Shown here: positions 1-7,820 of the stretch, piece after piece
Numbering within the stretch: the stretch's first letter is position 1
How the letters are laid out: every line of letters begins with the position of its first letter
Source of the DNA: an uncultured Clostridia bacterium
Lineage (GTDB): Bacteria > Bacillota > Clostridia > Oscillospirales > Ruminococcaceae
Length of the DNA stretch: 14,041 nt
Direction of reading: 5' to 3'
NCBI GenBank assembly: GCA_947072265.1
Contig: CAMTHN010000011.1
Coordinates: 1 to 14,041 of the forward strand
Translations under genes and position numbers: made by a program
Notes under the pieces: model-generated
What the model was told of the DNA's origin: nothing
Databases searched by the model: none
Seen by the model: the letters and a program-made list of their open reading frames with translations, nothing else

Positions 1-1175
1 AATTATTAGTATTAAAAAAATGTGATTCTTTTAAACAATATGTTTGTATCTCAAAATATAATTTTTATATAGTTGGATTTATCCCCTATAAAAATAAAAG
101 TTTTTTTAATAATCATTTTAAAAAAATATCTTCTGTATCATGTATATTTAAAAGATGTGAAGAATTTCCTGATATAACACCCCCTGTTAAACTTAAAAAT
201 TTTTCAATTTTTAGGCCATTTCAGACCTTTGTATCTATGTATGGTGTTCCAAAATACAACGAATTTGACCCAACCATACTTGTCGCTATCACATATATAT
301 TAATGTTTGGTGCAATGTTTGGCGATTTGGGACAAGGTGCAATAATATTTATAATAGGTATATTTTTATCAAAATTTAAAAATATGGAGATAGGGAAAAT
401 TTTTACTCGTATTGGAGTTTCTAGTATGGCTTTTGGAACTTTATACGGATCTGTTTTTGGAATAGAAAATCTTTTTGATCCTATATATAAACAGCTTTTC
501 GGATTAGATTCCAAACCCATCCATCTATTATCCAATAGTATGACAAATAATATACTAGTAATATCAATTATAACTGGTGGAATTATAATAGGGATATCTA
601 TGATAATAAATATTTATACCTCTCTTAAAAATAAAGATTTTAAAGTAGGTCTATTTGGACCTAATGGAATTTTTGGATTTATTTTATATACATTTATATT
701 TATTGGTGCTTTTTTAAATTTAACACTACACCTAAATATATTTACTCCTATTTCAATAACATTTTTTATAGTCATACCTTTATTTTTAATTCTATTTAGA
801 GAACCTTTATCCTATTTTATTATCCACAAAAAATTTAAAATAAACTCTACAATATCAAACTTTTTAACAGAAAATATATTCGAACTTTTTGAAATACTTC
901 TTAGCTATATCACCAATACAATGTCATTTTTAAGAGTTGGAGGATTTATTCTTACACATGCAGGAATGATGGTTGTGGTTTTAACGCTTACAGAATCTAT
1001 GAACTCTATAGCTTCTCCCATTGCTCTAATTATTGGAAACATTATTGTTATAGCTGTAGAGGGACTAATTGTTGGTATACAAGCTTTACGATTAGAATTT
1101 TATGAAATATTTAGCAGATGTTTTAGTGGAAAAGGAAAACCATATAACCCTTTTTCTATAACTAAAAACATTTAA
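1..1175 (+). CDS. ntpI: V-type ATP synthase subunit I (subunit a), 5'-truncated
   Basis: Membrane stator subunit that forms the ion half-channels against the K ring of the V-type ATPase. The frame is open from base 3 to the TAA at 1173-1175, about 390 codons; the family is usually about 640-660 residues, so the window holds roughly the C-terminal 60%. The gene does not start at the ATG at 237: the conserved linker before the membrane domain (PPVKLKNF, then RPFQTFV just upstream, MYGVPKYNEFDPT after) runs straight through that ATG. Downstream are about seven or eight hydrophobic segments. The two conserved arginines expected to face the rotor glutamate are visible: in FLRVGGF (codon 933-935) and in IQALRLEFYE (codon 1089-1091), followed by the family ending FSGKGKPYNPF. 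It heads the visible part of the operon, 29 bases before ntpK. Family call is secure; the N-terminal cytoplasmic domain is mostly off the window. Confidence 0.95.
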   Translation, partial: LLVLKKCDSFKQYVCISKYNFYIVGFIPYKNKSFFNNHFKKISSVSCIFKRCEEFPDITPPVKLKNFSIFRPFQTFVSMYGVPKYNEFDPTILVAITYILMFGAMFGDLGQGAIIFIIGIFLSKFKNMEIGKIFTRIGVSSMAFGTLYGSVFGIENLFDPIYKQLFGLDSKPIHLLSNSMTNNILVISIITGGIIIGISMIINIYTSLKNKDFKVGLFGPNGIFGFILYTFIFIGAFLNLTLHLNIFTPISITFFIVIPLFLILFREPLSYFIIHKKFKINSTISNFLTENIFELFEILLSYITNTMSFLRVGGFILTHAGMMVVVLTLTESMNSIASPIALIIGNIIVIAVEGLIVGIQALRLEFYEIFSRCFSGKGKPYNPFSITKNI

Positions 1176-1204
1176 TTTTAATAAATTATTTAGGAGATTT
1201 TTAT

Positions 1205-1621
1205 ATGTATTTTTTACTACCTTTAGTCGCTATTATATTATTATTTTTGCCAATTATACCAATATATAAAAAAGTTGTGTCCTCAAAACAAATGAAAAGC
1301 AGACTTATATTCAATATTTCATCATTCATAGGAATTTTTATAATTTTTACCATTGTTCCAGTTATAACCATAGCTTCTGCAGAATCAACATCAACAATAG
1401 TTTCAGATGCTAGTGGTCTAGGATATATCGCCGCCGCATTAGTTACTGGTTTTTCAACTATTGGTGCTGGCATTGCAGTTGCAGCTGCAGCTCCTGCTGC
1501 TATTGGTGCTTTAAGCGAAGACCCTAAATCATTTGGTAAAGCTTTAATATTTGTAGCACTTGGAGAAGGTGTTGCTCTATACGGACTTTTAATATCTATT
1601 CTTATATTAAATAAAATTTAA
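1205..1621 (+). CDS. ntpK: V-type ATP synthase subunit K (rotor ring proteolipid)
   Basis: Proteolipid of the membrane rotor ring, 138 residues. Four hydrophobic segments can be seen at about 2-20, 34-57, 71-97 and 110-135. The second hairpin is well conserved: glycine/alanine-rich helix (GAGIAVAAAAPAAIGAL), polar loop SEDPKSFGK and a final helix with the ion-carrying Glu121 in ALGEGVALYG. The first hairpin is divergent, carries no membrane carboxylate, and has a basic loop (YKKVVSSKQMKSR, about 21-33) that suggests a cytoplasmic side. The glutamines that bind Na+ in Enterococcus hirae NtpK have no counterpart here: Val92 falls at the Q110 position and Gly122 follows the glutamate where E. 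hirae has Thr. The family is known; H+ rather than Na+ specificity is an inference. TAGGAGA at 1191-1197 is the ribosome binding site. Confidence 0.95.
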   Translation: MYFLLPLVAIILLFLPIIPIYKKVVSSKQMKSRLIFNISSFIGIFIIFTIVPVITIASAESTSTIVSDASGLGYIAAALVTGFSTIGAGIAVAAAAPAAIGALSEDPKSFGKALIFVALGEGVALYGLLISILILNKI

Positions 1622-1632
1622 GGGAAATATTT

Positions 1633-1941
1633 ATGAAAATATATTGTATAAGCGATAATCTAGATACAAAAGTTGGGATGAGATTAGGTGGAATAGAAGG
1701 CGAAATTATTCATGATAAAAAAATATTTGAAAGCCGTATGGAAGAACTTATAAAGCAAGAAGATATTGCGATAATTCTTGTAACTGAAAAGGTTGTACAA
1801 CCCTCTTTAAAATTTATAAACCTTCTTCGCCTTTCAATAAAAAAACCATTAATAGTAGAAATTCCTGATAGACATGGAACCTATTCTATAACAAATTCTA
1901 TATCAGAATATATACACCAAGCTGTTGGGATAAAAATTTAA
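1633..1941 (+). CDS. ntpF: V-type ATP synthase subunit F
   Basis: Small soluble subunit of the central rotor that binds subunit D in the V1 head; 102 residues, normal length. Family marks seen are the N-terminal strand MKIYCISD, the glycine-rich LGGIEGE segment near residue 20, the central strand IAIILVTEKV and the ending VEIPDRHG near residues 76-83, a typical CheY-like alpha/beta pattern. It starts at ATG with AAGGGA 8 bases upstream and lies 11 bases after ntpK and 16 before ntpE, so it is cotranscribed. Its position before E and A, without a subunit C gene between, differs from the E. hirae order. Confidence 0.93.
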   Translation: MKIYCISDNLDTKVGMRLGGIEGEIIHDKKIFESRMEELIKQEDIAIILVTEKVVQPSLKFINLLRLSIKKPLIVEIPDRHGTYSITNSISEYIHQAVGIKI

Positions 1942-1957
1942 TGAAAGAAGAAGGATT

Positions 1958-2548
1958 ATGCTAAATGATAGACTAGAAAAGTTTAAAAAAGCAGTTTTAG
2001 ATAATGTTGATCAAGAGTTAGAGAAAATAATAGATGAAACAAATAATATTCATAGACAAAATCTAACTAAAAATAAAAATGACCAAGAGATGGAATATAT
2101 TATATTAAAGAAAAAATATGAAAAAGAATCTACTATAAAAATTAAACAAGAACTATCTCTTACACAAAATATTTTAACTCAAAATATTATAAAAAAAAGA
2201 AATCAAATTAAATCTAAAATAGAAAATAATATTATAAAAAAATTAATGTTATTTACACAAACAGATGAATATATATATTTAATCATAAATGATATTAAAC
2301 AGATTATAAAAAAATTTAGCATAGAATCTTTTTCTATACTAGTATGTGAAAAAGAAATTAATTTATTTAAAGAAAAAATTTTAATAAATTTTAATTGTCT
2401 AAATATAAATAAATCTCCTAGAATAAAAATAGGAGGTTTTATTTTAGAAAAAGAGAACTCTAATATAGTTTTAAACAAATCTTTTGATAAATATATACGA
2501 ATGTCAGAAGAATTGTTAAATAAGATTCCAGAATTAAATATTAAATAG
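1958..2548 (+). CDS. ntpE: V-type ATP synthase subunit E (peripheral stalk)
   Basis: Peripheral stalk subunit that ties the A3B3 head to the membrane stator; 196 residues. About residues 1-110 are highly charged, lysine- and glutamate-rich and predicted helical or coiled coil (LEKFKKAVLDNVDQELEKII onward), as expected for the long N-terminal helix. The C-terminal part is a mixed alpha/beta domain, with the family-like turn KIGGFILEKENSNIVLNKSF at about 157-176. Sequence identity to E subunits is usually low, so the call rests on architecture, this C-terminal motif and the location between F and A. Its usual partner G/H is not in the window. The start is ATG with AAGAAGGA just upstream; the TAG stop is 14 bases before the chosen ntpA start. 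Confidence 0.88.
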   Translation: MLNDRLEKFKKAVLDNVDQELEKIIDETNNIHRQNLTKNKNDQEMEYIILKKKYEKESTIKIKQELSLTQNILTQNIIKKRNQIKSKIENNIIKKLMLFTQTDEYIYLIINDIKQIIKKFSIESFSILVCEKEINLFKEKILINFNCLNINKSPRIKIGGFILEKENSNIVLNKSFDKYIRMSEELLNKIPELNIK

Positions 2549-2549
2549 T

Positions 2550-2554
2550 AAGGA
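2550..2554 (+). promoter_or_regulatory. Ribosome binding site that favours the GTG start of ntpA
   Basis: AAGGA lies 8 bases before GTG 2563 and would overlap the alternative ATG at 2554, which has no usable Shine-Dalgarno sequence of its own. The longer purine run AAGGATGAGG spans 2550-2559. Confidence 0.6.
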
Positions 2555-2562
2555 TGAGGATT

Positions 2563-4326
2563 GTGCAAATTTCTATTTTTTCTATAAATGGACCAATAAT
2601 AAAAACTATAAATAGTTCATCTTTATGTATATTAGAAATGGTCTATGTAGGAGAAAAAAAACTTATTGGAGAAGTTATAAATATAGACATACATTTTGCA
2701 ACTATACAAGTTTATGAAAACACATCTGGTCTTAAGGTTGGCGATATAGTGAAAACAACAGGAAATCAAATCTCTGTAACACTTTCTCCTGGACTTTTAT
2801 CCAATGTTTTTGATGGTATACAACAGCCTTTAAAAACTATAAAACAAAATTATGGAAATTTTCTTATCCCCGGATCTAATCAAAGCTTTGAAGAAAATAA
2901 TAAATACTATAATATTATATTTAGAGTTTCAAAAAATCATATTGTTTCTTCTGGTGACATATTTGCAGTTTGTTCTGAAACAGATATAATAGAACATCGC
3001 TTTATGATACCCTATGGAATTTCAGGAAAAATTATTGATATTAAGAAAGATGGGTCATATCTTATTACAGAAAATGTAATTGTAATAGAAGATGAATTTA
3101 AAAATATCCATAATATACCACTATTTCAAAAATGGCCTATTAGAAAAGCAAGACCTTTTAACAAACGTATTCCCATATCTATCCCTCTTATAACTGGACA
3201 ACGAATTATAGACTCTTTATTCCCTATTGCTAAAGGTGGTGTTGCCGCTATTCCTGGAGGATTTGGAACAGGTAAAACTATGACCCAACACCAGCTTGCC
3301 AAATGGTCGGATGCTGACATAATAATTTATATCGGTTGTGGAGAACGTGGAAATGAGATTACTCAGGTATTAGAAGAATTTTCTTCTCTCATAGATCCAA
3401 AAAGTGGAAAACCTATGTCAAATAGAATTGTTCTAATAGCAAATACATCTAATATGCCTGTTGCTTCTAGAGAAGCATCGATATACACTGGTCTAACAAT
3501 AGCAGAATACTATCGTGATATGGGATACCACGTAGCTGTTATGGCCGACTCTACTTCACGTTGGGCAGAAGCACTAAGAGAGATATCAGGTAGACTTGAG
3601 GAAATGCCAGCAGAAGAAGGATTTCCTGCATATTTGCCATCAAAAATTTCACAATTTTACGAAAGAGCAGGATATACTCTTAATCTAAATAATACAGAAG
3701 GTTCGGTTTCTATAATCGGCGCTGTTTCTCCTCAAGGATCTGATTTTTCTGAACCTGTTACACAAAATACAAAACGTTTTGTTCGTGCTTTTTGGACACT
3801 AGATAAATCACTAGCATACTCTAGACATTATCCCGCTATAAACTGGATAACAAGTTATAGCGAATATATAGAAGATTTGTCAGACTATTATATAAAAAAT
3901 ATAGATCCAAACTTCTTATCCTATAGACAAGATATATATAATATATTAATATCAGAAGATTCTTTAATGGAAATAGTTAAACTTATTGGTTCTGATATGC
4001 TGCCTGACGATCAAAAGCTAATAATAGAAGTTGCCAAAGTTATACGATTAGGTTTTTTACAACAGAATGCTTTCCATAAAATAGATACATATGTTCCTTT
4101 ATCTAAACAGGTAATAATGATGAAAATAATACTATATCTATATGATAAACTTAGTTTAGTCATAGAAAAGTCTATTCCAATATCATATATATTAAAAACC
4201 AATATATTTGAAGAAATTATAAAAATGAAATACTCTATCCCAAATGATGCATCTAACAAAATTTTTGAATCTTATACGTGTATAATCGATGAAAAGATAA
4301 AAAATATAGAAAGTTCAAATAAATAG
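2563..4326 (+). CDS. ntpA: V-type ATP synthase catalytic subunit A
   Basis: Catalytic nucleotide-binding subunit of the V1 head, which hydrolyses or makes ATP at the A/B interface. With the GTG start it has 587 residues, normal for the family. Seen in order: N-terminal barrel with SINGPII; the A-specific insert at about 110-190, ending in WPIRKARPF; Walker A GGFGTGKT at 232-239 followed by MTQHQLAKW; GERGNE with the catalytic glutamate at 261; the Walker B region HVAVMADSTSRWAEALRE; and SGRLEEMPAEEGFPAYL. Lys238, Thr239, Glu261 and Arg262 then have the same numbers as in E. hirae NtpA, which supports GTG 2563 over ATG 2554 (590 residues). The TAG stop sits inside the AGGTGA ribosome binding site of ntpB, implying coupled translation. 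No key residue is missing. Confidence 0.96.
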   Translation: MQISIFSINGPIIKTINSSSLCILEMVYVGEKKLIGEVINIDIHFATIQVYENTSGLKVGDIVKTTGNQISVTLSPGLLSNVFDGIQQPLKTIKQNYGNFLIPGSNQSFEENNKYYNIIFRVSKNHIVSSGDIFAVCSETDIIEHRFMIPYGISGKIIDIKKDGSYLITENVIVIEDEFKNIHNIPLFQKWPIRKARPFNKRIPISIPLITGQRIIDSLFPIAKGGVAAIPGGFGTGKTMTQHQLAKWSDADIIIYIGCGERGNEITQVLEEFSSLIDPKSGKPMSNRIVLIANTSNMPVASREASIYTGLTIAEYYRDMGYHVAVMADSTSRWAEALREISGRLEEMPAEEGFPAYLPSKISQFYERAGYTLNLNNTEGSVSIIGAVSPQGSDFSEPVTQNTKRFVRAFWTLDKSLAYSRHYPAINWITSYSEYIEDLSDYYIKNIDPNFLSYRQDIYNILISEDSLMEIVKLIGSDMLPDDQKLIIEVAKVIRLGFLQQNAFHKIDTYVPLSKQVIMMKIILYLYDKLSLVIEKSIPISYILKTNIFEEIIKMKYSIPNDASNKIFESYTCIIDEKIKNIESSNK

Positions 4327-4334
4327 GTGATTTT

Positions 4335-5714
4335 ATGAGTTTAGAATATAAAGGATTTTCAGAAATCAAAGGATCTCTTGTTTCTATAGAAAATGTAAAA
4401 GAAGTTTCTTTTGATGAAGTTGTAGAAATAACTTTGCCCGATGGAGAAATCAGAATAGGAAGAGTTGTAGAAATTTTAAATGATAAAGCCATAATTCAAG
4501 TTTTTGCAGGAACAGATAATTTTTCTTTAGAAAATACATATTCAACATTTAAAGGAAAACCTTTAGAATTTGCTGTTTCTAAAGAGCTTTTAGGAAGAAT
4601 TTTTAATGGAATGGGAAAACCAATAGACAATCTAGGAAGTATAAATTACAAAAAATCATTAGATATAAATGGATATCCAATAAACCCAATGTCTAGAAAA
4701 TATCCTGTAGATTATATAAATACGGGAATATCAGCAATAGACGGACTTACAACACTTATTAGAGGACAAAAGCTTCCTATATTTTCTGGATCAGGTATGA
4801 ACCATAATAAGCTTGCTGTACAAATAGTTAATCAAGCAAAAATTGCTGAAAAAAATAATCAAGAATTTGGTATTATATTTGCCGCCATGGGGATAAAAAA
4901 TGATGTGTCTGATTATTTTATAAAAAGCTTTAAACATAGTGGTGTAATAAACAATGTTGTAATGTTTTTAAACCTATCAAACGATCCCATAATAGAAAGA
5001 ATCATAACTCCTAGAATTGCTTTAACAGCAGCAGAATATCTTGCTTTTGAAGAAGATATGCATATATTAGTTATATTAACAGATATGACAGCATATGCAG
5101 AAGCCGTCAGAGAGTTTTCTTCATCAAAAGGAGAAATTCCTGGAAGAAAAGGATATCCAGGATATCTATATTCTGACCTTGCCTCTATATATGAAAGAGC
5201 TGGAATGATAAAGGGTAAAACGGGATCAATAACGCAGATACCAATACTTACCATGCCAAATGATGATATAACACACCCTATACCCGACCTTACGGGATAT
5301 ATAACAGAAGGCCAGATTGTTTTAGAGAGGACTCTAGATAAAAAAGGAATATATCCACCTATATCTATACTTCCATCTTTATCTAGAATCATGAAAGATG
5401 GAATAGGAAAAGGATTTACTCGAGAAGACCATCCAGACCTTGCAAATCAACTTTTTGCATCATATTCAAAGGTTATGGAAGTTATCGCTTTGGCTTCTGT
5501 TATTGGCGAAGATGAACTTTCCGACTCCGATAAACTATATATGAAATTCGGAAATCTTTTTGAGCAAAATTTTATATCCCAGAAAGAAAATGAAAATAGA
5601 TCTATCGAACAAACACTAGAGATAGGATGGAAAATTATTTCAATACTTCCTAAAGAAGACTTAGATAGAATAGATTATAATATTATAGAAAAATATTATA
5701 AAAAGGAGGTATGA
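4335..5714 (+). CDS. ntpB: V-type ATP synthase subunit B (non-catalytic)
   Basis: Regulatory subunit that alternates with A in the A3B3 hexamer; 459 residues, normal length. As in all B subunits there is no Walker lysine: the P-loop position reads SGSGMNHNKLAVQI (about 151-164). Other family marks are IPIFSGSG-type lead-in (LPIFSGSG), ILTDMTAYAEAVREFSSSKGEIPGRKGYPGYLYSDL split over about 246-282, TMPNDDITHPIPDLTGYITEGQI (about 307-328), and LPSLSRIMKDGIG, where Arg351 matches the arginine finger (R350 in E. hirae). Start ATG follows AGGTGA at 4325-4330. Its last codons contain the AAGGAGG of the next gene, with the TGA at 5712-5714. Neighbouring A and D make the assignment secure. Confidence 0.96.
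   Translation: MSLEYKGFSEIKGSLVSIENVKEVSFDEVVEITLPDGEIRIGRVVEILNDKAIIQVFAGTDNFSLENTYSTFKGKPLEFAVSKELLGRIFNGMGKPIDNLGSINYKKSLDINGYPINPMSRKYPVDYINTGISAIDGLTTLIRGQKLPIFSGSGMNHNKLAVQIVNQAKIAEKNNQEFGIIFAAMGIKNDVSDYFIKSFKHSGVINNVVMFLNLSNDPIIERIITPRIALTAAEYLAFEEDMHILVILTDMTAYAEAVREFSSSKGEIPGRKGYPGYLYSDLASIYERAGMIKGKTGSITQIPILTMPNDDITHPIPDLTGYITEGQIVLERTLDKKGIYPPISILPSLSRIMKDGIGKGFTREDHPDLANQLFASYSKVMEVIALASVIGEDELSDSDKLYMKFGNLFEQNFISQKENENRSIEQTLEIGWKIISILPKEDLDRIDYNIIEKYYKKEV
5703..5708 (+). promoter_or_regulatory. Ribosome binding site inside ntpB that sets the TTG start of ntpD
   Basis: AGGAGG, 10 bases before TTG 5719. The nearer ATG at 5711 is out of frame with ntpD and hits nothing useful, so the strong site must serve the TTG. 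Confidence 0.7.
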
Positions 5715-5718
5715 TTTA

Positions 5719-6330
5719 TTGTCCCAAAATAATATTCCTACAAAAGGAAATCTAATAAATATTAAAAAATCTCTATCTCTTGCTGAAAATGGATACAACC
5801 TTTTAGATAAAAAAAGAAATGTTCTAACATCAGAGTTAATGATCCTTGTAAAAACAGCAAAAGGCTTAAGAGGAGAGATAGAATTTACCTATAAGCAAGC
5901 GTATACTTCATTACAATATGCAAATATATCCCTTGGTATATGTGAAAACATATCAAAAACTATACCAATAGAGAATAATATTTCCCTAAATTATAGAAGT
6001 ATTATGGGTATAGAAATTCCAGAAATTAAACATCAAAATTCTACTATAACTATCCCTTATGGATATTATCAATCTAACTCTAAATTGGATCATGCTTATC
6101 TTTCTTTCCAAAAAGTTAAAGATTTAACTATTATATTATCAGAAGCCGATAATAGCATTTACAAACTTGCACACGCTATCAAAAAAACAAAAAAAAGAGC
6201 AAATTCTCTTAAAAATATAATTATTCCTAAATTACAATCAACTATAAAATTTATTTCAGAATACCTAGAAGAAAAAGATAGAGAAGAATTTTCTAGGTTA
6301 AAAGTTATAAAATCTAAAACAGATAGATAG
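5719..6330 (+). CDS. ntpD: V-type ATP synthase subunit D (central shaft)
   Basis: Central rotor shaft that turns inside the A3B3 head; 203 residues. Two long helical arms are visible: the N-terminal one (IPTKGNLINIKKSLSLAENG, LLDKKRNVLTSEL, about 6-45) and the C-terminal one (KKTKKRANSLKNIIIPKLQ followed by EEKDREEFSRLKVIKSK, about 154-200), the usual family signature. The start is TTG, four bases after the ntpB stop; this reading gives the normal D N-terminus (short polar lead, P-T-K, then L-x-x-I-K-K). The stop at 6328-6330 and the last residues TDR are encoded inside the left arm of the terminator palindrome. The gene ends the operon. Confidence 0.94.
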   Translation: MSQNNIPTKGNLINIKKSLSLAENGYNLLDKKRNVLTSELMILVKTAKGLRGEIEFTYKQAYTSLQYANISLGICENISKTIPIENNISLNYRSIMGIEIPEIKHQNSTITIPYGYYQSNSKLDHAYLSFQKVKDLTIILSEADNSIYKLAHAIKKTKKRANSLKNIIIPKLQSTIKFISEYLEEKDREEFSRLKVIKSKTDR

Positions 6331-6367
6331 TAAGAACTAATTATAATAGTTCTTACTATCTATCTGT
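6319..6367. terminator. Bidirectional terminator between ntpD and the AGCS symporter gene
   Basis: Perfect inverted repeat with 21-base arms at 6319-6339 and 6347-6367 and a 7-base loop (ATTATAA). The + strand continues into a T-rich run (6367-6382) and the - strand into TTTTAGATTTTATAAC, so it can end transcripts from both convergent genes. Both stop codons (6328-6330 for ntpD; 6358-6356 for the symporter) lie inside the arms. Confidence 0.85.
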
Positions 6368-7699
6368 ATATAGTTTTGTTTTATATACTATTTTATCCAT
6401 TAATAATATAATTCCTATAACATTCGGAACCATCATAAACAGATTAAATATATCTGATATCTTCCAAACTATATATATATCCATAACAGAACCTATCAAT
6501 ATGACAAATAGAAATATAATTCTATAAAATAATATATATTTTTTTTTATCTGTTAGATAATTCACACTTCTTTCACCATAATAACACCAACTAATAATAG
6601 AAGATATTGCAAATATAACTATTGAAAAAATAATAAAATATTCTCCAAAACTTCCAAAAGAAGATTTAAAAGCATTAATAGTAAACTGTGACCCATCATG
6701 CTCACTTATAAAACTTCCAGAACTAATAATTGCTATAGCAGTTATTGTGCAGACTACAATGGTATCTATAAAAACTTCAAATATTCCCCAAAAACCTTGT
6801 TTAACAGAGCTTTCTGTATTAGATGCACCATGTATAATGGGAGATGATCCTAGCCCTGCTTCATTTGAAAAGATTCCTCTAGAAATACCATATTTTATAC
6901 TAGACAATATAGTATATCCTGCTACACCCCCTATGGCGGATTTAACAGAAAAAGCTGATAAAAAGATAGAACTAAATGCTTGAGGAACATTTTGTACATT
7001 TATAATAATAATATACAATGCAAATATTATATACATTCCAGATACAGTTGGTATAATCTTTTCCGCAAATTTGCCTATTCTACTAACCCCACCTGCAATG
7101 ATAGATGATATTATAATTGCTACAAATATTCCAATAAAAACCTTATTAGTTCCAAATGTTCCATTTATGCTTACAGATATAGCGTTAATCTGTGTCATAT
7201 TTCCTATTCCGAAAGAAGCTATTATACAAGATATAGAAAAAATTATAGAAAAAAATTTTATTCCTAAACCTTTTTCAAGATAAAACATAGGTCCTCCTAT
7301 ATTTTTTCCATCTTCTCCTTTCTGCCTATATTCTACAGACAAAACAATTTCACTATATTTTACAGCCATACCGAAAAAAGCCGATATCCACATCCAAAAT
7401 ATAGATCCAACACCGCCTAAAACCATTGCTGTTCCTATTCCAACTATATTTCCTACTCCCATGGTTCCCCCCAAAGCTGTACTCATTGCTTGAAACGGGG
7501 TTATATTTTTAACATCAATTTTTTTAGATTTTTTCAAAAGACTTCCTATTGTTTCTTTCCATATATCACCTAGCTTAGATATTTGTATAAAAGATGTTTT
7601 AAAGGTTATGTATATTCCTATAATTAATAAAAATAAAAGAATATATGGTCCTGATACAATTTTATATATTACCTCAATAAACTTTTCCGCTATATTCAT
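6356..7699 (-). CDS. Alanine/glycine:cation symporter (AGCS family)
   Basis: Inner-membrane secondary transporter that takes up alanine or glycine with Na+ (or H+); 447 residues with about ten or eleven hydrophobic segments. The AGCS signature is clear: GGVGSIFWMWISAFFG at about 95-110, then NIGGPMFYLEKGLG at 133-146, and GIFSNEAGLGSSP at 275-287. The start is ATG 7699, since AGGTGG (7710-7705) stands 5 bases before it; a GTG at 7708 that would add three residues overlaps that ribosome binding site. It is convergent with ntpD and divergent from asnB, probably a single-gene unit. The C-terminus TDR is encoded by the terminator palindrome and is identical to that of ntpD. Substrate and coupling ion cannot be told from sequence; family membership is firm. 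Confidence 0.93.
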   Translation of the reverse strand: MNIAEKFIEVIYKIVSGPYILLFLLIIGIYITFKTSFIQISKLGDIWKETIGSLLKKSKKIDVKNITPFQAMSTALGGTMGVGNIVGIGTAMVLGGVGSIFWMWISAFFGMAVKYSEIVLSVEYRQKGEDGKNIGGPMFYLEKGLGIKFFSIIFSISCIIASFGIGNMTQINAISVSINGTFGTNKVFIGIFVAIIISSIIAGGVSRIGKFAEKIIPTVSGMYIIFALYIIIINVQNVPQAFSSIFLSAFSVKSAIGGVAGYTILSSIKYGISRGIFSNEAGLGSSPIIHGASNTESSVKQGFWGIFEVFIDTIVVCTITAIAIISSGSFISEHDGSQFTINAFKSSFGSFGEYFIIFSIVIFAISSIISWCYYGERSVNYLTDKKKYILFYRIIFLFVILIGSVMDIYIVWKISDIFNLFMMVPNVIGIILLMDKIVYKTKLYTDR

Positions 7700-7704
7700 A
7701 AATA

Positions 7705-7710
7705 CCACCT
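7705..7710 (-). promoter_or_regulatory. Ribosome binding site deciding the symporter start
   Basis: AGGTGG on the - strand, 5 bases before ATG 7699. It contains the upstream in-frame GTG (7708-7706), which is therefore unlikely to be the start. Confidence 0.65.
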
Positions 7711-7712
7711 AT

Positions 7713-7771
7713 TAAACTTAATTATATTTAATATACTTATGATATAAATTTATTAAATATAATTAAGTTTA
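7713..7771. repeat. 21-bp inverted repeat in the symporter/asnB divergent region
   Basis: Perfect arms at 7713-7733 and 7751-7771 with a 17-base spacer. Each arm is almost pure A/T with a single C:G pair. There is no T-run after it in either direction, so it does not look like an ordinary terminator. It ends three bases before the symporter ribosome binding site, so it lies in that gene's probable leader or promoter. It may be an operator, a leader stem-loop or a cruciform; function unknown. Confidence 0.7.
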
Positions 7772-7773
7772 GA

Positions 7774-7820
7774 TTAGATAATATATATAAATTCCTGCTA
7801 TTATATAGTATAATTTAATT
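7774..7820. promoter_or_regulatory. Probable promoter region for asnB (+), possibly also for the symporter (-)
   Basis: On the + strand there is a perfect TATAAT at 7809-7814 inside TATAGTATAAT, with the asnB ribosome binding site about 20 bases on; a second candidate is TGCTATTAT (extended -10) at 7796-7804. On the - strand, TATAAT reads from 7805 to 7800. No convincing -35 box stands at 16-18 bases for any of them, so the exact start points are uncertain. Confidence 0.4.

Noticed and set aside
237..1175. A complete 312-residue membrane protein starting at ATG 237
   Set aside because: The frame is open upstream to base 3 and conserved subunit I sequence spans the ATG, so it is an internal methionine of a truncated gene.
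4785..4827. Loss of the Walker A motif in ntpB as a defect
   Set aside because: B subunits of V-type ATPases normally lack the Walker lysine; SGSGMNHNKLA is the usual form.
4913..5392. 159-codon reading frame on the - strand inside ntpB
   Set aside because: It is antisense to strongly conserved B-subunit sequence, has no ribosome binding site and resembles no family; the same applies to the other antisense frames in the window.
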